From: Alphaproteobacteria bacterium
GTDB taxonomy: Bacteria; Pseudomonadota; Alphaproteobacteria; DSM-16000; Inquilinaceae
Assembly (NCBI GenBank): GCA_028277405.1
Contig: JANQGH010000017.1
Span: 24,633 to 88,632 of the forward strand
Direction: 5' to 3'
DNA: 64,000 nt
Part shown: in pieces, positions 28,931-37,813 of the stretch
Numbering within the stretch: the stretch's first letter is position 1
Layout of the letters: each line of letters opens with the position of its first letter
Made by a program: the position numbers and the translations under genes
Notes under the pieces: generated by a model
Told to the model about the DNA's origin: nothing
Seen by the model: the letters and a program-made list of their open reading frames with translations, nothing else
The model's database searches: none

Positions 28931-29494
28931 TCACCGGTTTGCGTCCTCCGGCGCTTCGGTGCGGACCACCAGTGACGTGATCGCGACGATGAGGAAACCG
29001 CTCGCCGCGCCGATCAAGGTATCGCCGAACCGCAGGGCCGGGTTGACCCAAGGGGCCTGGTAGGTCGGGTTGCCGGCGTCGACCATGATGACGGCGATGG
29101 TGATCAGCGTGACGATCACCAGATCGTTGCGCCCCAGCCCCCGGCACAGCAGTGCGCCAACGAAAAGACAGACCGCAAGCCCGATGACGTGGAAGGGGAA
29201 AAACGCCAGATAGACCAGCATGATGGCGATGCCGAAGACCGTGCCAAGCATACGGAAGATCGCCAGTTTGAGGGTTGCCGACCGGCTGCCATGGATCACG
29301 AAGACCGCGGCGATCACGCCCCACATGGCCCCCAACCTGGACAGCTCCAGGCCCAGTGGCCCCATGAGAAGATAGAGCTCGGCCAGATAGACGATCGGCG
29401 CGACCGCCGCGTATTGCAGCGCCGCGACGAGGTCGACCCCGCCAACCTTCGGCCGGCCGAATCGCAGGCTGTCTTTGATTGCGTCATGGCTCAT
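28931..29494 (-). CDS. FUSC-like / aromatic-acid-exporter-type membrane protein
   Basis: 187 residues with about six transmembrane helices arranged as in the membrane half of FUSC/DUF939-type proteins: a cytosolic start, LQYAAVAPIVYLAELYLLMG, repeated helical hairpins, RNDLVIVTLITIAVIMVDAG, and the NPALRFGDTLIGAASGFLI motif common to this superfamily (R and D in a membrane helix). Possible efflux role. The ATG at 29494 is chosen over 29551, since the latter adds a hydrophilic tail with no ribosome site. Confidence 0.7.
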   Translation of the reverse strand: MSHDAIKDSLRFGRPKVGGVDLVAALQYAAVAPIVYLAELYLLMGPLGLELSRLGAMWGVIAAVFVIHGSRSATLKLAIFRMLGTVFGIAIMLVYLAFFPFHVIGLAVCLFVGALLCRGLGRNDLVIVTLITIAVIMVDAGNPTYQAPWVNPALRFGDTLIGAASGFLIVAITSLVVRTEAPEDANR

Positions 29495-29541
29495 TGCTGG
29501 CTCCCATCCGTCGACCGGTGCAGCATTGTCCCAAATTCGCC

Positions 29542-29590
29542 GTGCAATCAATCGGTTACCGTGTTAGCAGCCGAGTGAATTGATTGTCAC
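29542..29590. promoter_or_regulatory. Inverted repeat in the gap before the SpoIIE-type phosphatase
   Basis: CAATCAAT (29545-29552) and ATTGATTG (29579-29586) are perfect inverted arms with a 26-base spacer; the flanks GTG and CAC extend it with one extra base. It sits between two divergent genes (FUSC-like and phosphatase) and is a candidate operator or cruciform. No function can be assigned. Confidence 0.35.
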
Positions 29591-29760
29591 CGGGAAGCGA
29601 AGCATCACCACGCCAATCACCCGCCGGTCATGGTCGAGAGGCAGGTGGCGGCCATTTGCCCTGGTAGTGCGCTTTTGCAACTCATGGTATCACATCGCGC
29701 CGAATGTTGGCGCCGCGGCCCGGTTGGATCGACGGGGCCGGCAGCCGTTCGACCAACCCG

Positions 29761-31869
29761 ATGATCTGGCCGATGAAACTGCGACACCTCCTGGGCTTGT
29801 TCCTTGCCGCTACCTTGTTGATGTCCGCCGTGATCGTGTGGCTGGCCATCGAGTTGAGAGATGCCCTGAACAAGGCGGCGGCTGCGGAAGCGCGCCAGAT
29901 ACAATCGATTCTGTTGGCTGACGATTTGCGCCAATCGTCGAATGACCTGACAAGGTTGGCGCGGTTGTTCGTCCAATCGGGCGACGAGAGGTTTGCCGAC
30001 TATTTCCATCAGGTCCTGGCGATCCGCAACGGTGAGCTGCCGATTCCCGACGACTATGGCAGCATTTTCTGGGACCGGGTGATCGTCGGGGATGCCTCCC
30101 CCGATGCGGGCGGCAACGGTGAAGCCATCTCGTTTCGGGACCGGATGGCGCGCCTCGGCTTCACGGAGGAAGAGTTCGCGCTGCTGGCCGAGGCCCAGCG
30201 GTTGTCCGACGAACTCACGGTTATCGAAGAACGGGCCTTCAATGCGGTGCGTGGCCTGTATGACGACGGGACCGGCACCTATTCCACGCCCGGGCCGGCG
30301 GACCTGGAGTTGGCGCAGGACCTTCTCTACGGCGAACCCTATCTGCGCGCGAAAGCAGCCATCATGGCGCCGATCGCGCGCTTTCAGCAGCGCGTCAGCG
30401 ATCGAACCGAGGCCGCGCTGGCGGCGGCGCGCAGCGAGGCCGACCAAGAGCTTCTGAGCATATTCATCGCAACGGGTGTTCTGCTGATCCTGCTGATCGG
30501 CCTGACCTTCTTCGTTCATCGCCGCGTGCTGGTCCGGGCGCGCGACCTCGCCGATGCCGCAACAGACATCGCGGCGGGTGACCTGACCAAGCGAAGCGGC
30601 GTGCGGGGCAGGGACGAGCTCGGCGTTCTCGGCAAGATATTCGACGACATGGTATCGCGGCTGGCCAACTCCCTGGCGCTGGTAACGGCGGCAAAGGATC
30701 GCATGCAAAGCGAGCTCGATGTCGGTCACGAGATCCAGATGAGCATGGTGCCGCTGATCTTTCCGGCCTTCCCCGAGCGTCCGGAGTTCAACGTCTACGC
30801 GGTTTTGAAGCCGGCCCGCGAGGTCGGCGGCGACTTCTACGACTTCTTCTTCATCGACGATGAGCGGTTCTGCATCTGCATCGGCGACGTGTCGGGAAAG
30901 GGCGTACCGTCGGCCCTGTTCATGGCCGTTGCCAAGACCCTGATCAAGTCGCGATCGGTCGACGACTTCTCCACCGCCAGCATCCTCACCCATGTCAATG
31001 ACGAGCTTAGCGCGAATAACAATGAAAGCATGTTCGTGACGCTGTTCGTCGCGATCGTCGACACCAAGACGGGCGACACCGTGTTCACCAGTGCGGGCCA
31101 CAACCCGCCCTTTGTGCGTCGCAAGGACGGCACGCTGTTGCGTCTGGACCAGCGGCACGGGCCGATCGTCGGGATCGTGCCGGATGTCGTTTACGGCGAG
31201 GATCGCGTCAGACTGAACGTCGCCGACATCATGTTCCTCTACACCGACGGCGTCACCGAGGCCATCGACGGCGATCAGACGATCTTTACCGAGGAACGGC
31301 TGGCCGACCTGTTGGAAACGGCGGGTTTGGACAGCGCCGAGGCGCTGGTGGACGCGACCGTTAAGGCGGTCGAGGTCTTCGAAGGCGACGTCGAGCAAAC
31401 GGACGATGTGACCATCCTGGCCTTTCAGTTCAACGGCGATCCCGAAGGGGCCGCACCCGTGGTGCGGCGCCTAGCGATCGGCAACGATCCGGCCGAGATC
31501 GCGAAAGTCGTCGATGCCTTCGACAGGTTTGCCGACGAAAACGACATCCCCACGGCCCTGGCGAGGAAGTTCGACATCGTCTTTGACGAGTTACTGAGCA
31601 ACATCATCGCGTACGCCTACGGCGATGATGAGGACCACGAAATCGAGGTCAAGATCGAAAAGTCAGGCCGGCGGATCACCGTGATCATCTCCGATGACGG
31701 CAAGCCCTTTAATCCCGTGGCCGCCGACACGCCGGATATTGGTAAGCCCCTGGAAGACCGAGAGATTGGCGGCCTGGGCATTCACCTGGCGCGCAACCTG
31801 GTCGACGACATGGCGTATCAGCGCCGCATCGGCAGGAATGTGACAACCCTGACGGGCCATATCGGCTGA
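29761..31869 (+). CDS. Membrane-bound SpoIIE/RsbU-type phosphatase fused to RsbW-like anti-sigma ATPase
   Basis: About 702 residues. Transmembrane helix near 5-27, a periplasmic helical sensor of about 200 residues, second helix ILLLIGLTFFV-like (about 231-258), HAMP linker (DLADAATDIAAGDLTKRSGV), PP2C/SpoIIE phosphatase (REVGGDFYDFFFIDD, GDVSGKGVPSALFMA, LYTDGVTEAIDG), and a C-terminal HATPase with FDELLSNIIAYAYG and GGLGIHLARNLVDD. It would dephosphorylate and phosphorylate an anti-anti-sigma (STAS) protein in response to a periplasmic signal. No STAS gene is adjacent. Start uncertain: 29704, 29761 and 29773 are all in frame and none has a clear ribosome site. Confidence 0.88.
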   Translation: MIWPMKLRHLLGLFLAATLLMSAVIVWLAIELRDALNKAAAAEARQIQSILLADDLRQSSNDLTRLARLFVQSGDERFADYFHQVLAIRNGELPIPDDYGSIFWDRVIVGDASPDAGGNGEAISFRDRMARLGFTEEEFALLAEAQRLSDELTVIEERAFNAVRGLYDDGTGTYSTPGPADLELAQDLLYGEPYLRAKAAIMAPIARFQQRVSDRTEAALAAARSEADQELLSIFIATGVLLILLIGLTFFVHRRVLVRARDLADAATDIAAGDLTKRSGVRGRDELGVLGKIFDDMVSRLANSLALVTAAKDRMQSELDVGHEIQMSMVPLIFPAFPERPEFNVYAVLKPAREVGGDFYDFFFIDDERFCICIGDVSGKGVPSALFMAVAKTLIKSRSVDDFSTASILTHVNDELSANNNESMFVTLFVAIVDTKTGDTVFTSAGHNPPFVRRKDGTLLRLDQRHGPIVGIVPDVVYGEDRVRLNVADIMFLYTDGVTEAIDGDQTIFTEERLADLLETAGLDSAEALVDATVKAVEVFEGDVEQTDDVTILAFQFNGDPEGAAPVVRRLAIGNDPAEIAKVVDAFDRFADENDIPTALARKFDIVFDELLSNIIAYAYGDDEDHEIEVKIEKSGRRITVIISDDGKPFNPVAADTPDIGKPLEDREIGGLGIHLARNLVDDMAYQRRIGRNVTTLTGHIG

Positions 31870-32115
31870 TCGGCGGCAATGTGCCTGGGGCGGCGGACGA
31901 GGGTAGTCGAGGCGTTCGAGATCGCGGCGCCGAAACGGTATCGCAATTTGATTAACCTCGGCCCCGCAATCTCGCCCCGTGTCATGGCTCTTTCGCACGA
32001 CGCTGATATACTTTGGCCGCGTGCTCATGCTGCGGCGCGATTTCTCGCGTTGAGCACCGGTCGGCCGTCGGCCAGTGCGAAGCGGACCGCCTGAAAAAGC
32101 CCCGGGGAGGCGACG

Positions 32116-35100
32116 ATGACGACGTTGAAAGTCAATCTAAGCGCGCAACTTCAAACGGCGCTGTCGAGCCAGGGCGTTTATGCCTACGCGGTCTATTTCG
32201 ACCCCAACAACAATGGGACGCCGGTCTGGCACAATCTGGTCGTCGACGGCGCCGTCCAATCGTCCGGCACGGTCGATATCCCCCTGCCGACGGAACTCAA
32301 GGGCGGCAAGATCTACTTCCTGGTTCAAAGCCGGGAGGCGGGCGAGCCGGCCAACCTGCCGACCGTGATCACCCAGGAAAGCGATATCAGCTTCAAGAAC
32401 GCGGCGGACCAGGACTTCCGCTACGACAGTTTCGAGGTAACCCTTGAAAGCACCGCGAATGACGTCGGGAACCTGACCTCGGTGAACGGCTTCGGCCTGC
32501 CGATGGAAGTGAGCGTCACCTACAGCGACGGCAGCACGGATACGCGCGGCTACAAGGTCTCGGCCAATGACCTGTTCCAGGCCTTCGAGGATGCCGGCAA
32601 CACGCCCGTGCTGTACACCGAAGGACCGCTGAACGGCCAGAACCGTGGCGTGATCTCGCCGTCGGAGGCATTGGCGCAGGTGCCGCCCAATACCACGTTC
32701 AAAGCCTCGGACTGGGACACGTACATCGCGTCGCTGCAAGTCGAAGACCCCGATGTCGAGATTGCCGGCTTCTTCAACGGCGCCGCTGACGCAAACGGCG
32801 TCTATCACAATGCCGGCTTTTTCTCCTACGCGCTGGAATGGGATAGTGCGGAGGCCGCCTTCTGGCTGAGCCCGGCCGCCAACAGCGAGATCAAGGGGTT
32901 CATCAAGATCACCCCGGCCGACCTTGCCAACAGCATCTATTCCACGTTGGGTGATGTCGGCATCTACGCCAGCAAGACCGACACAGAGCCCTATCGGATC
33001 TTGAACAACACCGACTTCGCCACCGGCGAGTACAGCATGAACACCGGTGAGAACAACCAGTGGGGCGCTGTACTGGCCAATTTCCTGACCGGGTTCACGG
33101 CCGGGTTCTACGGCACGTCGGGAAAGTCGCTCAATCCGCTCGATACGGCGCCGATCGACCTCAATGACAATTGGAACTGGGATCCAAGCTATGCCTTCAG
33201 CAAAAACCTGACCGCACCGCCGGATCCCACCAGCCACTTTCAAGACGCCTATTCGGAGTTCTTTTTCTTCAACTCCAATTCCTACGGGTCCGGCTACTCC
33301 GACAATCTGATGCGGCAATACTCGGTCGGCGGGCCGTTGATCGACGTCTCGAACCCGACAGAGCCGGACAAGGGCCAGAATGTCAGCGAAATCGGCATCA
33401 CCCTGTTTGCCGACAACGAAACGCCCACCGGCTACGTCACGCCGGAGATCTACAACTACATCGCCCCGAACGGCGGGAAGTACGTCGCCATCGATGGCAA
33501 CACCCCGACCGGCAACAACATCAAGTTCAACTTCGCCAATGCCCGCATGGTGATGTCGGAAGATACCGCGATATCGCTCGACATGATCACGGGCTGGACG
33601 ACGGGCGGCGAGCCGATCTGGACGACCATTGCGTTCGATGCCCCCGCCGGCCAGTCGCCCTGGCAGAACTGGACTCTGGTATACACGCCGGACGGGCAGG
33701 GCGGCGGGACCTGGTCGGCACAAATCGCGCCCAATACCTCACAAGGGCCCGGGAACCTGCTGATTTCGAACTTCCAGACGCCCGAGGAAGGCAAGTACTG
33801 GTATCGGCTGAACATCGGCGAGGGCGCGGACAAAAAGACCTATAATCTCTATTACGAGGCGGCCAACGATCCGGACGGCAAGCCGCAATTCCTGAACCCT
33901 AACTTTGGGTCGCAGCAGGGTGGGCTGGCCATCGACGGGTTGGCGACCATCGCCGGACCGGCCGTGACGACCCAAACGGTCACGACGTTTACCGTCAATC
34001 TGCTCTACGGCGCGACCAACACGCTCGATCCCGACGTGCTGGAACGAAACCCATCGGTGGCGGAAGGCACGCACGGCAAGCCGTTTTCCGGATCGGTGCC
34101 GTTCGCGCCGGTGGCCGGCACGATTGCCACCGGCAACGTCTTCCAGGCCCTGGACGGTCAGACCGTGGCGGACACAAACACAATCACCACGTCGGAGGCG
34201 CAAATCGCCTTCGGCTGGACCGGGCTGAACGACGGCGCCGCCGCGTCCAAGGACTGGATCAAGCAATACACCAACAAGATCGGCGCCCTGAACACGGCCA
34301 AGGTCGACCTCGTCTTGAACGGCCAGACGGTCCTGTCCCTGACCACGTCCGCCGACCTTGATGGCCAGTGGCGAACGCCCAGCCATCATCTGGGTAACGG
34401 TGAATACACCATCACCATGTCGGAGTTCGCGGCCGCCGACGCCGCCCATGCGGCGCTTCTCGGGCTGAAAAGTGAAGCGTTGACCCTAACCGTCGCGACC
34501 GCCGACCTGGATCTTGCCATCGTTGGCGGAGGATCGGGACCGGATCTCGACGGTCTCGGTCTGGTCGCGGCCGGGCCCGATGGTCCTTCCGGCAACTGGA
34601 TCGAACTTCAAGTCGTGCGGTCCTCGCCCTTCTCCGACGGCGCCGTGATCTTGGTCTATGCCACGAACGAGCAGGGGGATCTGGTCAGCCGCGACGGCCT
34701 CGAGGTCGGCCCTGGCGTGACCATTGAAGACGCCACCTTGGCAACGATCGGAACGGTTCGCGACGATGCGGGACGTGCGTTCCTGAAGGGCGCGCAAAGC
34801 GTTTATCTGCAAACCGGCCTGGAACTGCACTTCGCGGTTCTCAAGGACGACGAGGAGATCGACCGCGACGCGGACGTGACCATCGCTGCGTTGCCCGATG
34901 GCAGGCACAAGGTCGTTATCGGCGGCTATACCCTGATCACCGAAACCGAAAACGACCACACCGACGACGTGACGCTCGCCGCGGCCCAGCGGCTGCACAA
35001 TCAGGAATTCGTCTATCTCGATCACGGCGCGACGGTCGATGTCGACGTTTTCGGCAGCGCGGCCAACACGAATACGCTCGGCTTCGTCCGGATGGATCTC

Positions 35101-35745
35101 GATCCGACGACCGGCGACTGGAGCGTCGGCGGTGTCGACTATGGCAACACCGATGCGTTCAAGAACGCGGTTGTCGCCAATCTGGACGCCAACTTCCTGT
35201 TCACGAAGGGCGGCAATTTCTCAGAAACTCAGTCATGGACGATCGCCGGGGACAGCGGTTACTACGCCCCCGTTCTTCTGACCCAGAATGGCGACGTCTT
35301 CGTCGTCGGGTACGGCAATCCAGAGGGCAACGAGTATATCCGGACGTACGGGCATAACACGTTCGGCTTTGAGGATCTGACCGGGGCGCAGGGCTCGGAC
35401 TTCGACTACAACGACATGGTCGTCCGCGTTTCGCCGGAGGGGACCGGCGGCGGCATCGAGGCGCCCGGCGGTTCGCATTTGCCAGACTTCTTGCGCTCTA
35501 TTCTGGACCGTCTGGGAGACAGGTTCGACTTTGGGCACTTGTCGGACCGGACACGACCGATCGACGAGCCAGAGCCGATGGGCTTTGCAGGCTTGTCGTT
35601 CGGACCGGAGGACGATCCGGAGCCGCCTCGGCCCGATCCGCCGGCCTTTGAGGGCCTTGCGGCCACGTTTACCGATGGCCCGCTGGCCAACATCTTCGAC
35701 ACATTCGACCAGCCAGCCGTGAGCGACTTCTTTGACTTCTCGTAG
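32116..35745 (+). CDS. Giant GH64-like / DUF4114 protein, probably secreted
   Basis: 1209 residues, acidic and Asn/Gly/Asp-rich. Residues about 105-460 resemble the GH64/thaumatin-like beta-1,3-glucanase fold: NLTSVNGFGLPMEVSVTYSD, GYKVSANDLFQAF, FFFFNSNSYGSGYSDNLMRQ. Residues about 1035-1110 are a DUF4114 domain ending in FGFEDLTGAQGSDFDYNDMV. A proline-rich tail finishes with repeated F/D-rich blocks (FDTFDQPAVSDFFDFS). There is no N-terminal signal peptide, so type I secretion through the C-terminus is a fair guess; no T1SS genes are near. GGGGAGGCGACG gives a strong ribosome site. GH64 assignment is moderate, DUF4114 firm. Confidence 0.7.
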   Translation: MTTLKVNLSAQLQTALSSQGVYAYAVYFDPNNNGTPVWHNLVVDGAVQSSGTVDIPLPTELKGGKIYFLVQSREAGEPANLPTVITQESDISFKNAADQDFRYDSFEVTLESTANDVGNLTSVNGFGLPMEVSVTYSDGSTDTRGYKVSANDLFQAFEDAGNTPVLYTEGPLNGQNRGVISPSEALAQVPPNTTFKASDWDTYIASLQVEDPDVEIAGFFNGAADANGVYHNAGFFSYALEWDSAEAAFWLSPAANSEIKGFIKITPADLANSIYSTLGDVGIYASKTDTEPYRILNNTDFATGEYSMNTGENNQWGAVLANFLTGFTAGFYGTSGKSLNPLDTAPIDLNDNWNWDPSYAFSKNLTAPPDPTSHFQDAYSEFFFFNSNSYGSGYSDNLMRQYSVGGPLIDVSNPTEPDKGQNVSEIGITLFADNETPTGYVTPEIYNYIAPNGGKYVAIDGNTPTGNNIKFNFANARMVMSEDTAISLDMITGWTTGGEPIWTTIAFDAPAGQSPWQNWTLVYTPDGQGGGTWSAQIAPNTSQGPGNLLISNFQTPEEGKYWYRLNIGEGADKKTYNLYYEAANDPDGKPQFLNPNFGSQQGGLAIDGLATIAGPAVTTQTVTTFTVNLLYGATNTLDPDVLERNPSVAEGTHGKPFSGSVPFAPVAGTIATGNVFQALDGQTVADTNTITTSEAQIAFGWTGLNDGAAASKDWIKQYTNKIGALNTAKVDLVLNGQTVLSLTTSADLDGQWRTPSHHLGNGEYTITMSEFAAADAAHAALLGLKSEALTLTVATADLDLAIVGGGSGPDLDGLGLVAAGPDGPSGNWIELQVVRSSPFSDGAVILVYATNEQGDLVSRDGLEVGPGVTIEDATLATIGTVRDDAGRAFLKGAQSVYLQTGLELHFAVLKDDEEIDRDADVTIAALPDGRHKVVIGGYTLITETENDHTDDVTLAAAQRLHNQEFVYLDHGATVDVDVFGSAANTNTLGFVRMDLDPTTGDWSVGGVDYGNTDAFKNAVVANLDANFLFTKGGNFSETQSWTIAGDSGYYAPVLLTQNGDVFVVGYGNPEGNEYIRTYGHNTFGFEDLTGAQGSDFDYNDMVVRVSPEGTGGGIEAPGGSHLPDFLRSILDRLGDRFDFGHLSDRTRPIDEPEPMGFAGLSFGPEDDPEPPRPDPPAFEGLAATFTDGPLANIFDTFDQPAVSDFFDFS

Positions 35746-35807
35746 CCGTTCCTGGACCGGCCGCTGCCAGGATCCATGCTAACCTGCTGATCTCCACACC
35801 CGGACAA

Positions 35808-35837
35808 AGCGGGCGATCGCTGCGATGGCCGCCCGCT
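35808..35837. terminator. Bidirectional terminator-like hairpin between convergent genes
   Basis: AGCGGGCG (35808-35815) and CGCCCGCT (35830-35837), an 8-bp perfect stem between the convergent 1209-residue gene and the VOC gene. No T-run. Confidence 0.45.
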
Positions 35838-35845
35838 TGACCACC

Positions 35846-36226
35846 TTACGAGCCCCTGTGAGACCCGAGTTTTTGCGACAGCATCAGAGGGTTGCCGTCC
35901 GGGTCGTAGAAGGTGGCGAACTTGGCCGTGTGGGGGATCTCGATTGTCGGGCCGTCGAACTTCACGCCTGCGGCCTCCAGCCGGCCGCGCTCGGCCTCCA
36001 GATCGTTCACGCCGAAGGTCGGCGTCCAGCCGCCTTGCGGGTTCGGCTTTTCCACCTGTGCCAGGCCGAGGGTGAAGCCCGCGATGGGCGTCGACAGGCT
36101 GGCCCAGCCCTTTGCCTCGTCCTTGAAGAACGCCATGCAGCCAAGCTGGGCCTCGTACCAGGCCACGGCGGCGGCCAGGTCCTTGACCCCGGTCGAACAG
36201 TTGATCTCGTCCTGGAAATCCAACAC
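35846..36226 (-). CDS. VOC/glyoxalase superfamily protein
   Basis: 126 residues, one VOC module pair: DEINCSTGVKDLAAAVAWYE at the N-terminus, GGWTPTFGVNDLEAERGRLE in the middle, and a C-terminal TAKFATFYDPDGNPLMLSQ, the typical end with the metal-ligand Glu replaced by Met-Leu (reads NPLML, not NxxEL), so it may bind no metal. Possibly a bleomycin-resistance-like binder or a small dioxygenase/isomerase. Divergent from the HxlR regulator, which probably controls it. Confidence 0.85.
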   Translation of the reverse strand: MLDFQDEINCSTGVKDLAAAVAWYEAQLGCMAFFKDEAKGWASLSTPIAGFTLGLAQVEKPNPQGGWTPTFGVNDLEAERGRLEAAGVKFDGPTIEIPHTAKFATFYDPDGNPLMLSQKLGSHRGS

Positions 36227-36245
36227 GGGCTAGCCCCCTCGTTCT

Positions 36246-36291
36246 GTTGACATTTTCGATGTCAGTACTAAAAGTATATCAAAATGTCAAC
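36246..36291. promoter_or_regulatory. Symmetric divergent promoter/operator of VOC and HxlR genes
   Basis: GTTGACATTTT (36246-36256) and AAAATGTCAAC (36281-36291) form an 11-bp perfect inverted repeat, so each strand carries a TTGACA -35-like hexamer facing the other gene. Inside lies TACT-AAA-AGTA (36266-36276), a small symmetric site of the TACT/AGTA type reported for HxlR-family regulators. The right arm overlaps the start codon of the regulator (ATG 36284), which points to autorepression. Confidence 0.6.
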
Positions 36292-36868
36292 GAGATTTCG
36301 GGGTCGGGATGTGACGGAGCCGGTGGGCCGTGCGGTGGCGTTTTGGGGCTATCGGTGGTGCGCGCCGATCGCGGCCGCGCTGCACGACCACGACCGGTTC
36401 TCGACCCTGCTCAGCGCCACCGGGATCAGTCGAAACGCGCTGAGCCGCACACTGGCGCGCCTGGAGGCGCTTGGGATCATGGTGCGCAACACGGGCTACG
36501 GACATCCGCTGCGGCCCGAATATGCGCTCACAGACTATGGCAAGATCGTCAGCGCAGAATGCCGCGCATTGCTCGGGCGGATACGGCCTTCGGAGCGCGA
36601 CATCATCCTGAAGAAGTGGTCGATGCCCTGCATCTGCGTCGCCCGGCCCGACGGGTCGAGCTTTACCGACATACGCCGAACCTTGCCGGCGATCACCCCG
36701 CGCGCGCTGAGCTTGGCGATCGGCGACCTTACGTCGGGCGAGATCATCGACGTGCGCCGAACAAGCGCACGGTCGCACGCCTCTTATCATCTGACCGACC
36801 GCGCGCTGGTCTACCGAAACGCCGGCTTAGCGATCAACGGCCAAATCAACCGTTTCCTCGCCGTCTAG
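36284..36868 (+). CDS. HxlR-family regulator with two tandem HxlR winged-helix domains
   Basis: 194 residues, nearly twice the usual HxlR length of 100-120. Domain 1 (about 15-95): RFSTLLSATGISRNALSRTL, LEALGIMVRN, EYALTDYGK. Domain 2 (about 105-185): LKKWSMPCICVA, SFTDIRRTLPAITPRALSLA, YHLTDRALVYRN. Both show the fold order of HxlR: KW helix, recognition helix after the ITP/GIS turn, and LT wing end. HxlR proteins normally act as dimers, so this may be a single-chain pseudo-dimer. It is divergent from the VOC gene and its start codon lies within an inverted repeat. Confidence 0.8.
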   Translation: MSTRFRGRDVTEPVGRAVAFWGYRWCAPIAAALHDHDRFSTLLSATGISRNALSRTLARLEALGIMVRNTGYGHPLRPEYALTDYGKIVSAECRALLGRIRPSERDIILKKWSMPCICVARPDGSSFTDIRRTLPAITPRALSLAIGDLTSGEIIDVRRTSARSHASYHLTDRALVYRNAGLAINGQINRFLAV

Positions 36869-36873
36869 CGCCT

Positions 36874-37704
36874 TCAGAAGGCGTAGCGCACGCTGACGAA
36901 GACTTCGTGCAGGCGCAGGGGCGCCATCGTCTCGCCGACCGGGATGGTGAACTCTCGGGGTGGGCGGATGACCAGGATGTCGCCTCGATCGGTGACCACC
37001 TCACCAAGGTCGCTGTACCGATAGGCAAGGCTCAACACCCAATCCTCGGCGATGTCGACATCGAGGCCGGCGCCCACGCTCCAGGCGAAATCCGTGTGCG
37101 AGCCGCCTTGGGTGATCGTGGCGCTGCCCGGCCCGAGGGTCGGGAACTCGTAGTCCATTGCGCTCGTGTGGTTGTAGGCCACGCCCAGGCCGGCGCTGAC
37201 GAACGGGTTGACCGGCCCCAGGTCCCAGGCCAACAGCGGGGCCGGGTAGACATAGCCGGTCGCCATCACCGACAGGCTCTCCACGTCCGACCTGACCGGT
37301 TCGGTATTGTTCGGCACGTTGGAGAAATTGGCCGCGCCGTCGAAGCCCAGATCGGGCCGATAGCTGACGGTCGCTTCCGCCCGCAGCCAGTCTTGCAGCC
37401 AGACCCCAAGCCCGGCGTCGATCAGCACCGACGAGCCGAAATCGCCATAGGCGCCGAACGGCCGACCGTCGGAGCCGATGCCGCAGCCGAAATAGGCGGC
37501 CGGATCGACCGAGGCACAGTTTTCGTCGCTGAAGGCCGCGTTTTCGGAAAAGGCGGCCCCAATGCCCAGCCTGACATCGAGGAAGCGATTGGCCTCCTCG
37601 GCCATCGCCGCATCCCAACCGACGCTCGCCGCCAGAAAGGCTGCCAGCGCGGCGGTTCCGCTCGTGAACGCGCGGCCAGCCTTGACCCTTGCCTCGTTTT
37701 TCAT
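36874..37704 (-). CDS. Outer-membrane beta-barrel protein
   Basis: 276 residues: a long signal peptide (GTAALAAFLAASVGWDAAMA-EE), then alternating amphipathic strands typical of an eight-stranded Omp25/OmpA-like barrel (FLDVRLGIGAAF, AWSVGAGLDVDIAEDWVLSL, YRYSDLGE) ending in SVRYAF with the C-terminal Phe needed for BAM assembly. Three Cys-bearing positions in loop 1 (ENCASVDPAAYFGCGI) could form a disulfide. The start at 37704 is chosen for the signal peptide. Function in envelope integrity is likely but not specific. Confidence 0.82.
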   Translation of the reverse strand: MKNEARVKAGRAFTSGTAALAAFLAASVGWDAAMAEEANRFLDVRLGIGAAFSENAAFSDENCASVDPAAYFGCGIGSDGRPFGAYGDFGSSVLIDAGLGVWLQDWLRAEATVSYRPDLGFDGAANFSNVPNNTEPVRSDVESLSVMATGYVYPAPLLAWDLGPVNPFVSAGLGVAYNHTSAMDYEFPTLGPGSATITQGGSHTDFAWSVGAGLDVDIAEDWVLSLAYRYSDLGEVVTDRGDILVIRPPREFTIPVGETMAPLRLHEVFVSVRYAF

Positions 37705-37813
37705 GCCCAGCCCGGCCCCCAACGTGTAGACAGGTTTTGCGATTGATGGTGGCCGTACGGTCTGTGCCTCACCATACGCCGACCGGCCGCCTTCTGTGCC
37801 GAGGATAGTGACT

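Noticed and set aside
32137..33723. 528-codon minus-strand frame under the GH64-like gene
   Set aside because: Low-complexity V/G/D/R-rich shadow of the coding strand with no motif; the + strand has a ribosome site and the DUF4114 domain.
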